Notes under the pieces: model-generated
Database searches by the model: none
The model's input: the letters and a program-made list of their open reading frames with translations, nothing else
Told to the model about the DNA's origin: nothing
DNA from: Chitinispirillum alkaliphilum
Lineage (GTDB): Bacteria; Fibrobacterota; Chitinivibrionia; Chitinivibrionales; Chitinispirillaceae
Length of the DNA: 64,000 bases
Direction of reading: 5' to 3'
Assembly (NCBI GenBank): GCA_001045525.1
Contig: LDWW01000001.1
Location: 186,001-250,000 of the forward strand
Part shown: one piece after another, positions 57,338 through 64,000 of the stretch
Position numbering within the stretch: position 1 is the stretch's first letter
How the letters are laid out: every line of letters begins with the position of its first letter
Translations under genes and position numbers: made by a program

Positions 57338-60058
57338 ATGAAAAAGGTTTTAAAGGTATTGTTGATTCTTGTTGTGCTGTTTGCATTATTGTTCACTGCC
57401 GGGGCTGTGACTCTGTATGTGATGTTTCCCCCTGAGCAGGTGAAACAACTTGCGGTTACTCATCTGGAATATGCGCTTGGAAGAGAAATAGAGGTGGGAT
57501 CGGTATCTTTTCGCTTTTTCCCTGCTCTGGGTGTTTCGCTTTCTGATGTGGAAGTGTCTGAAACCAAGAGGGAGTCATTTGGTTCAGAACGCCCGTTTAT
57601 AAGTTTCGACAGGTTTTTAATCTCGATTTCTGTGCGTTCAATATTCAAAGGATACCCGGAAGTAACCTCCGTGGTGCTTCAGAACCCGGAAATCACTATT
57701 GAAGTTGATGAGGATGGGGCTTTCAACTATGATGATCTGAAAATTCTTCAGGCTGCTGGAGATAGTGATGTCTCAGACAGGGAACAGGCGGTCATGGCTT
57801 TACCGGTACCGATAACTCTAAGGAGTCTGAGAATCCGTGACGGAATGATAAGGTATATCGATCAGAAAGAGCAGAGTATTGTTACCATTGGGAAATTGGA
57901 GAAAAACCTCGGTTTGGCAATAAATAAGAGTCTCAGTGAGGTTAACAGTTCCGGCTCACTTATTCTGGATCGGATATCTGTTGAGACTAAGGAGGTCTCT
58001 ACTCCGCTGTCAGATTTGTCGTTCACTTTTGATCATGACCTCTCAGTTGATCTTCTGCAGGGGGCTGTAAAGATCAATAAGGCTGAGATCTCGCTTCAGA
58101 AACTGCAGTTTGACATAACTGGAACAATTACGGAATTTTTTGACACACCGGTTTTGGATCTGGTGGTAAACTCTTCGCCTTTTGATATAGAAGATATCAT
58201 TTCTGAGATCCCCGCAGAATTGTTTCCCGAAAAAGAAAAACTCACAGCTTCGGGCACAGCAAAGCTGGATCTGGTGATTAGTGGAATTCTGGAGGATGAA
58301 TCGCTTCCTATAAAGGGGACGCTCGTATTCAGTGACGGAAGGATCGGCTACACTGATCTCCCTCAGGATGTAAGCGGCATAAACAGTATTATTGAGTTCA
58401 CCGATAACAGTCTCGATCTGAAGGAAACATCTTTCAATTTTGGCAGCAGCCCGATTGAGCTTGGTGCAAAGGTCCAGAATTTTGAACAACCCTTTATTGA
58501 CGGTTTCTTAAGGGGTGTAATAAATTTATCGGATGTACAGGAGATGATAGAAGTGCCACCGGGAGCCTCGGTCTCCGGAAGAGTGAATGCTGATATCAGG
58601 GCAAAAGGGGAAGCTGATCCGCAGGACCCCTCAAAGCTTGACCTGGGAGGTAAGGTTGAACTGGATAACCTGGTGATAAGCTGGCCTCCACTGGCAAAAC
58701 CCGCTGAAATCCAGGGAGTCTTCACTCTGTCATCAAGAGCGATTGGTGAGAAAATGACCGTTAATATCGGTCAGTCCTCATTGAGCATGGAAGCTACCAT
58801 TACAGACTATCTTTCTCTTCTGATCCCTGAAAAGGAAAAAGAGCTCCCAAGGCCAAAAATCGATTTTGCACTTACATCACCTCTACTCAACATCGATGAG
58901 ATTCTTATAGAGGAGAAGGGGGATCCCTCACAACAATCAGGAAATGAAACAGCTCCGTTTATTGCACCACTGCCAGGTGTGGATATGCAAGGGACCGTAA
59001 GGGCGCGAAAAGTTGTTTTTAATGGTCTTGATATGGACAACCTTAATGTGGGGGTAGATGTAAGAAACGATGTGGCTGATGTAAATATCACGACTTTGTT
59101 TTCTGGTGGAAGAATAAATAATGTGCTGAATGCGGATCTGCGTAATGTGGAGAATGTTTCTTTTAACAACAGACTTGATGTAAGCGGGGTGGAAGTAAAT
59201 CAGCTATTTTCAGGCTTCGGCGATTTTATCCCTCCCACAACCGCACTAAACCGCGAATTGCGTAATCTTCAAAACAGTCTCTTCGGGAAAATAAACATTA
59301 GCAGCAGACTCTCCGGCAGAGGCGCGAATCCCGATGAAATTGTTGAAAGCCTCAACGGTAATATCAATTTTGAGCTGAGCAATGGTTACATCTCCAATGC
59401 ACTTATTCTTGATCGTGTGGCCGATATAGTGAAAAATTTCATAGAAATCGAAAATCTCACATTCAGACAGTTCAATGCTCAGATGCAGGTAAGCAAGGGA
59501 AATCTTATAATAGATGACATGAATATTCTATCAACAGCAGGGGACTGGCGGGCCAGTGGAAGAGTAGGTTTCAATAACCAACTGGATCTTAACATTTCCA
59601 ACAGACTGCCCTCTGGAATAAGTCAGTCGATTCTTTCCGTGCAGAGCAGGGGCAGAGATGCTCTGAGTGGTCTTTTGTCAGGCACCGCTCTTGACGGTGC
59701 CTCAGGTCTCCTTGATGAGGTGGGGATACCTTCAGACCGTGATGGAAGGGTCACTTTGCTATTGAATGTGGGAGGTACTCTCGATGATCCAGGTGTTACC
59801 TTTACCGGTTTTGCTCCCGGTGAGGCATCAAGAGCTCCTGCACGGCGTTCGGTTCAGGAGAGTGTAACAGAGCGGGTGCAGGAGAATGTTGAGCAGCACA
59901 GAGAGCAGATCGAATCCAGGGTCAGGGAGGAGAGAAACAGAATAGAGGAACAGATAGAAGAGAGGGTGCGGGATAAAAGCTCTGATTTAGAAGAGCAGAG
60001 AAGAGAAGTTGAGGGAGAGGTCAGGCGAGGTCTCGATAGATTAAAAAGGAGATTCTGA
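57338..60058 (+). CDS. AsmA family protein
   Basis: 906 residues. One N-terminal membrane segment (about 5-28) is followed by the AsmA opening (LEYALGREIEVGSVSFRFFP, about 44-63) and a long beta-rich stretch. An AsmA-2-type C-terminal block (about 620-800) includes GDWRASGRVGFNNQLDLNISNRL spread over two strands. AsmA-like proteins span the periplasm as lipid-transfer bridges between the two membranes. The last 70 residues are a highly charged Glu/Arg/Gln helix, probably coiled coil, which is unusual for the family. It is 102 bases before the phosphohexomutase gene. Confidence 0.87.
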   Translation: MKKVLKVLLILVVLFALLFTAGAVTLYVMFPPEQVKQLAVTHLEYALGREIEVGSVSFRFFPALGVSLSDVEVSETKRESFGSERPFISFDRFLISISVRSIFKGYPEVTSVVLQNPEITIEVDEDGAFNYDDLKILQAAGDSDVSDREQAVMALPVPITLRSLRIRDGMIRYIDQKEQSIVTIGKLEKNLGLAINKSLSEVNSSGSLILDRISVETKEVSTPLSDLSFTFDHDLSVDLLQGAVKINKAEISLQKLQFDITGTITEFFDTPVLDLVVNSSPFDIEDIISEIPAELFPEKEKLTASGTAKLDLVISGILEDESLPIKGTLVFSDGRIGYTDLPQDVSGINSIIEFTDNSLDLKETSFNFGSSPIELGAKVQNFEQPFIDGFLRGVINLSDVQEMIEVPPGASVSGRVNADIRAKGEADPQDPSKLDLGGKVELDNLVISWPPLAKPAEIQGVFTLSSRAIGEKMTVNIGQSSLSMEATITDYLSLLIPEKEKELPRPKIDFALTSPLLNIDEILIEEKGDPSQQSGNETAPFIAPLPGVDMQGTVRARKVVFNGLDMDNLNVGVDVRNDVADVNITTLFSGGRINNVLNADLRNVENVSFNNRLDVSGVEVNQLFSGFGDFIPPTTALNRELRNLQNSLFGKINISSRLSGRGANPDEIVESLNGNINFELSNGYISNALILDRVADIVKNFIEIENLTFRQFNAQMQVSKGNLIIDDMNILSTAGDWRASGRVGFNNQLDLNISNRLPSGISQSILSVQSRGRDALSGLLSGTALDGASGLLDEVGIPSDRDGRVTLLLNVGGTLDDPGVTFTGFAPGEASRAPARRSVQESVTERVQENVEQHREQIESRVREERNRIEEQIEERVRDKSSDLEEQRREVEGEVRRGLDRLKRRF

Positions 60059-60160
60059 TACAGTTTCCACAACTGAGATACAGAATCTCAGGCTGATATT
60101 TCTGATCTTTAATTATATTGGTTAGAATTGATAAGACCAGAACAATGAAAGGGATGTAAA

Positions 60161-62305
60161 ATGGATACAGCGCTTTTTAAAGGACTTGTTGAAAAAAACA
60201 GCATGTTACTTGAAAATCTCAGAAAAAAGAGAGTTTTCATTATTGCCGGGATCAATTGCGGAGGTTTGCTTTGCGATCTTTCCATTGCGGATAAGAGTGC
60301 TGAAGCATTGGGTGATGTTTCGGAAGAAAGTTTCCAGAAACTAATCGGTTCTGATTTCATCAACAATTATGAAAATGCAGTACTGATAGATTTCAGTAAG
60401 ACCTTATCACTTTATGATAGTTCAGATTTGCCTGAAGAGGAGCGTATCAATACCGCCTTTACTATGTCCCGTGTTAATTTTATGGGTACCGATGGTATCA
60501 GAGGTAAAGTGGTGCTCCAGACCAAAGATAATTTTATTGCAGATCTTTTGAACGACAATGCCTTTACACCTGATCTTGTGGAGGCTTGCTCATACTCCTT
60601 CGCACAGATTCTGCTGGAAAACGGCATCGTAAAAGCAGGAGACACAATCATAACTGGCAACGATGGCAGAGACAGTGCCTATGAGTGGAAACTAAATACA
60701 GCCATGCGCGATGGGTTCTGTAAAGCTTCTCTCAATGTGCTTGATCTGGGAACTGTGCCTACTGCAATGGTACCCTATAACATGCTCAAAAAACAGTATC
60801 GCGGTGGAGCTATGCTTACCGCAAGCCACAATCCCTCCAATCAAAACGGGATCAAATTTTTCCTCGATGGTAAAAAGCTCCTCCCTGAAGGCAATGCCGG
60901 AGATTTTGTCCTCTCGGCACTAATGTACAACTACTGCCTTCTTGAGTCTCTTCCTGAGAAAAGCGGTTCAGTCGAATCTGCAGAGAATGTGCTCCAACAG
61001 GGTACTGATTTCTGTATCTCTGTATTACCGGATAATTCTGCTGAGGTGCTTAAGGATACTCATGTGGTTCTCGATACTGCAAACGGTGCGTTTTCTCAGA
61101 TCGGTATCAAGGTTTTCGATACTTTGGGCCTTACCTACAGCAGTGTAAATGAGGAACCGAAAGGGTCCAACATAAACAGAGATTGTGGAGTGGTGGATAT
61201 CGAAGGTGTGGAATACTTTGATTCAAAGGAATATGATTCCTGTATGCCTTCTGTGAAGGAGGTCTTCAATAAGGGGCGTACTCTTGAGAAGGGGAATGTG
61301 TTTGGAATCGCTCTTGACGGAGATGGGGACAGGGGATTTCTTCTCTACTACGACAAAGAACTCGACAGGGTAAATGTGATAGACGGTGATAAATGCGGCT
61401 ATATTCTTTCTGAATACCTTATAAAAAAGCATAAATTAAATCCTTCAGAGTATTATTTCGTATCCACCATTGAATCTGATCTTATGACCTCTTCAAGTGC
61501 CGCTGCTCAATTGGGGTTGAAGACAAGTATTGTAAGCGTAGGGGATAAGTACATATGTAATTTTTCTGAAGGAAAACTGCTTTGTGGTTTGGAAACTTCA
61601 GGGCACCTTATTTTTCCCATACCGGTACAGGATAGTGAGGGTGAAGAAAAAATTCTCCTTTCCGGAATAGGCTTATTGACCGGGTTGATGTCTTTGATTG
61701 CGGTGAAAGAACTTGATTTGCCAGGGGAGCGCATTGTTGAGCCTTTTGAACCCGGAGTATCAAAAACTTCATACGTGTATTTTGTAGACAAATCAAAATT
61801 CTACAAAAACAGCGAAATATGGAATAAATGTAAAGAGCAGATTGTTTCCGAAATAGAAGAATTAAAAGAGCTTGGGAAACTGGACTCTGAACTGGGTATT
61901 CGATTTGAGGATAAGGAAGATCCTAACGTGTTATACGCAAGCCTTGTTGATGGCCAGGGTGTTCAGGGATGTATTTTTCTGCGCAACTCAGGAACAGAGG
62001 ATAAAAGTGCGGTCTATGTAAAAGGTACTTCTAAGTTAAAAGAACCATTGTTCCTTATCGGAAAAAAATTACAACTCAGTCAGACTGCTGTTATGAAAAA
62101 CAAAAACAGGATCGAGTATTTTTATGAGAATTTCATTATTGAAACACTTAAAAACAAAAGATCTGTATCTGTACAGGATATCCTAACTGCTCTGAATACC
62201 GAAAGCGGAAAAGAGATAAGTGAAAGTGATCTTTATGGAGTTATTCACGGACTTAAAAAAGAGGAACGGCTAAACATGGAGGAATCTACTATAAGCTTGC
62301 TTTGA
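60161..62305 (+). CDS. Phosphoglucomutase/phosphomannomutase family protein, extended
   Basis: 714 residues, longer than the usual 450-580. An unassigned N-terminal region (about 1-105) precedes the mutase core. The core has GTDGIRGKV, the phospho-serine loop TASHNPSNQNG (Ser222), metal-binding Asp386/388/390 in DGDGDRG, the sugar loop CGLETSGH and the phosphate loop RNSGTEDKSAV. It should interconvert sugar 1- and 6-phosphates, feeding nucleotide sugars. The last 75 or so residues look like a small winged-helix-type domain. The precise sugar is unclear; GDP-mannose supply to the polysaccharide locus is possible but only an inference. Confidence 0.88.
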   Translation: MDTALFKGLVEKNSMLLENLRKKRVFIIAGINCGGLLCDLSIADKSAEALGDVSEESFQKLIGSDFINNYENAVLIDFSKTLSLYDSSDLPEEERINTAFTMSRVNFMGTDGIRGKVVLQTKDNFIADLLNDNAFTPDLVEACSYSFAQILLENGIVKAGDTIITGNDGRDSAYEWKLNTAMRDGFCKASLNVLDLGTVPTAMVPYNMLKKQYRGGAMLTASHNPSNQNGIKFFLDGKKLLPEGNAGDFVLSALMYNYCLLESLPEKSGSVESAENVLQQGTDFCISVLPDNSAEVLKDTHVVLDTANGAFSQIGIKVFDTLGLTYSSVNEEPKGSNINRDCGVVDIEGVEYFDSKEYDSCMPSVKEVFNKGRTLEKGNVFGIALDGDGDRGFLLYYDKELDRVNVIDGDKCGYILSEYLIKKHKLNPSEYYFVSTIESDLMTSSSAAAQLGLKTSIVSVGDKYICNFSEGKLLCGLETSGHLIFPIPVQDSEGEEKILLSGIGLLTGLMSLIAVKELDLPGERIVEPFEPGVSKTSYVYFVDKSKFYKNSEIWNKCKEQIVSEIEELKELGKLDSELGIRFEDKEDPNVLYASLVDGQGVQGCIFLRNSGTEDKSAVYVKGTSKLKEPLFLIGKKLQLSQTAVMKNKNRIEYFYENFIIETLKNKRSVSVQDILTALNTESGKEISESDLYGVIHGLKKEERLNMEESTISLL

Positions 62306-62324
62306 TGCGTTGTTTTGATTTTTG

Positions 62325-62361
62325 AACCCCCACTGTCACAATTGTAATGAGAGTGGGGGTT
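62325..62361. terminator. Bidirectional terminator
   Basis: Perfect 10-bp stem (AACCCCCACT 62325-62334 with AGTGGGGGTT 62352-62361), followed on the plus strand by GTTTTCTTTG and preceded by T-rich sequence. It lies between the convergent mutase and transpeptidase-like genes. Confidence 0.75.
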
Positions 62362-62375
62362 GTTTTCTTTGTAAA

Positions 62376-64000
62376 TTAGTTGATTTCCCTCAGAATAACC
62401 TCTTCTGAATAATCATCACCACTTTCTGTTTCTGTTTCTGTTTGAATGATTTCATCTTCGGTTGTTTTTCCCGGGACAGAACAGTCCTCTGTTTCCGGAG
62501 TGACCCTGTGGAGATAGTTTTCGTATTGCGAGTAGAAACCATTTGGAGCCTTTATGCCGCCTTTGTGCAAAAGGCCCATAGTGAGAAATTTGTGAAGAGA
62601 TTTACCGTCTCTTGATCCGGTATAATGCTGGTTTGTTTCGCCTATGCATGCGACGGTTAGATCCCGTATTTCGGTAGGGCCGCTGCCTCTTATCTTTGAC
62701 ATGTCAACCCGTATCACAGCATTCCACAACCCGTAATTGGTTCGCTCCTGACTTGAGGGTTCGACATTGAATGGTCTGAAAATCCGGTCAGTTGTTCCAC
62801 TTTTGGCAAAATTGGAAATAGGTTCATTGATGTAGTAGGCATCTTGATGGAAATGAGCATAGCTGTAGACCGGATCATTGAAATCTGGTGTGTATGCGAT
62901 GTCGTAATCTGTCAGACCGTCCCATCTGTGTGAGACCAGTCTTTTGTGCAACCCAAGCAGGGTTGGGCGAATGTTGTTGATATCAGAGAACGGACGGTAG
63001 CGCCTGATAGTATCCCTGACTGCAACGGGGTTATTGTTAAGTTCAATAGATTTGATTACAAGTGAGGGGCGCTGGGCAGGTTTTTCGATTATCTCATTAT
63101 TGTAAAGAACATTGAACAGATGCATCTGTTCGTAAAGTGACATTTCGAGTGTACCAAGAGCAACAGAATACAGACTGTCAGATACAACCATTCTGCTGTT
63201 GCCGGATCTTATGGTGTCAACCTCTGCACCCACTATTCTCGAAAGTTCTCTGTAGACCCTTACGCCGGTAACGTAATTGAGTTTCAGCTCATCTCTGAGC
63301 TTTGAGTATGCCCCGATTCTGTACAGTAAATTGACCAGAGGAAAGGCATCCGGTGCGATTTCTCCCTGCTTGAAAAGCTGCTGGTTGAGTCTGTAAATAG
63401 TTTCCACACCAAGGATGTTATTTGAAGTGTTGAGATGGTCAAAAACGTACTGGCAACCTTCCAGGGACCTGCTGTAGTTGTGAACCGGATAGCCTCTGCC
63501 TCTGACCGAAGTTTCTTCGAAAATCACTCCTACGGGTGTTCCGCCCCTGTAGTTTATCTCTCTTCGCCAGGGGACATCTTCGGTAACCGGTTTGGCATCT
63601 GTCCATTTACTGTATGGTTTGAACACCCCAAGGTCATAGTTGAGTGCATTAATAATGGGCTTTGCAAGAGCTGATCCATTAGGTGTTCTGTTTCTTAACA
63701 GCCCGGTAAGACGTGAACCCAGCTTGTCTCTTGAATAATAGGCAAGCAGTTCCCCTGTTCGGGAATCCATTATGGAATAGGCATAATATTGACCGTCAAC
63801 ATGACCGGGTCTGCGCTGATAATTAAAAACACTTCTTCGGTATTCGTTTTTCCCAAGATTTCTGTAACGGATATTCTGCAAAAGAGTATCACCGGGCTGG
63901 AGAGTGGTAATATAGCTTGATCCCGGTTCAGAAAAATCAGTTGGCTCTGTTATGATACTCTGTTTTCTGATTGTATCCTGTGGTTTTGAGTCAAGGGTGA
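62376..64000 (-). CDS. Divergent penicillin-binding-type transpeptidase domain protein, 5' end outside window
   Basis: The frame is open from 62376 through the right edge, so only the C-terminal 541 or so codons are seen. TTG at 63881 could serve as a start, but the reading frame continues upstream without a stop, so the true start is outside. Transpeptidase landmarks are present in the right order: NGSALAKP, SNN in LNTSNNILGVETIYR, then YSVALGTLEMSLYEQMHLF (like the PBP 'ALG..EVTP' block), and KSGTT (for KTG). The first motif has Ser-x3-Lys instead of Ser-x2-Lys, so activity is doubtful. An acidic Glu/Thr-rich tail ends the protein. It may be a class A-like PBP or a catalytically altered relative. 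Confidence 0.7.
   Translation of the reverse strand, partial: TLDSKPQDTIRKQSIITEPTDFSEPGSSYITTLQPGDTLLQNIRYRNLGKNEYRRSVFNYQRRPGHVDGQYYAYSIMDSRTGELLAYYSRDKLGSRLTGLLRNRTPNGSALAKPIINALNYDLGVFKPYSKWTDAKPVTEDVPWRREINYRGGTPVGVIFEETSVRGRGYPVHNYSRSLEGCQYVFDHLNTSNNILGVETIYRLNQQLFKQGEIAPDAFPLVNLLYRIGAYSKLRDELKLNYVTGVRVYRELSRIVGAEVDTIRSGNSRMVVSDSLYSVALGTLEMSLYEQMHLFNVLYNNEIIEKPAQRPSLVIKSIELNNNPVAVRDTIRRYRPFSDINNIRPTLLGLHKRLVSHRWDGLTDYDIAYTPDFNDPVYSYAHFHQDAYYINEPISNFAKSGTTDRIFRPFNVEPSSQERTNYGLWNAVIRVDMSKIRGSGPTEIRDLTVACIGETNQHYTGSRDGKSLHKFLTMGLLHKGGIKAPNGFYSQYENYLHRVTPETEDCSVPGKTTEDEIIQTETETESGDDYSEEVILREIN

Noticed and set aside
62424-62443. Hexanucleotide repeat TTTCTG as a phase-variation tract
   Set aside because: Only three copies, and a six-base unit would not shift the frame; it simply encodes part of an acidic Glu/Thr tail.
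1-64000. CRISPR arrays, tRNA or rRNA genes, prophage or insertion sequences
   Set aside because: I looked for regular direct repeats with spacers, tRNA T-arm patterns, transposase or integrase motifs and found none.

Overview
The window is a 64-kb stretch of bacterial chromosome with no rRNA, tRNA, CRISPR array, insertion sequence or prophage that I can see. Several signs point to a Gram-negative bacterium of the Fibrobacterota / Chitinivibrionia type. There are two giant secreted proteins ending in a FlgD-like, T9SS-type tail, a CBM5/12-like chitin-binding stretch, CHU_C-associated Ig-like domains like those of Bacteroidota and Fibrobacterota, an AsmA-family protein, and a class A penicillin-binding protein. 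The assignment is an inference from protein style, not from a marker gene.

Layout. 0.2-7.4 kb: housekeeping genes (cold-shock protein, tyrosine-phosphatase-like protein, DEAD-box helicase), then a membrane protein fused to a spermidine-synthase-like domain and a small membrane-anchored FMN-binding protein. 7.8-17.4 kb: giant surface protein 1 (3,224 aa, + strand). 17.8-29.8 kb: lgt, then an exopolysaccharide locus. It holds a polysaccharide deacetylase, a Wzx-type flippase, a Wzy/WaaL-type polymerase or ligase, four glycosyltransferases, a WecG/TagA-type transferase and a GDP-mannose 3,5-epimerase homologue; the last five genes form one leftward operon. 30.2-38.9 kb: giant surface protein 2 (2,929 aa, - strand), a paralogue of giant 1 in inverted orientation, so the pair brackets lgt and the polysaccharide locus. 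39.5-42.5 kb: PBP1A and a secreted beta-helix protein. 42.5-51.9 kb: a branched-chain amino acid operon, ilvB-ilvN-ilvC-leuA-leuB-cimA-ilvE. 52-64 kb: plsC-like acyltransferase with ychF, a cyclic-nucleotide-binding protein, a Ser/Thr kinase, an amidohydrolase, an AsmA-like protein, a phosphohexomutase, and a divergent penicillin-binding-type transpeptidase cut by the right edge.

The strongest unannotated signal is in front of ilvB. A 33-codon leader peptide, 15 of whose residues are Leu, Val or Ile, overlaps an 11-nt segment exactly complementary to the 5' arm of a 16-bp terminator hairpin. This is the layout of ribosome-mediated transcription attenuation, as in enterobacterial ilv operons. 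The operon carries both 2-isopropylmalate synthase and citramalate synthase, so isoleucine is probably made from pyruvate; leuCD and ilvD are not in the window.

The other notable theme is the cell surface. The two giant proteins are mosaics of about 88-residue Ig-like modules (four in one, nine in the other), LamG, DNRLRE and cadherin-like domains. They share a collinear C-terminal part of roughly 1,170 residues that I cannot assign to a known function. Together with the polysaccharide genes, this looks like a region devoted to attachment and the extracellular matrix.
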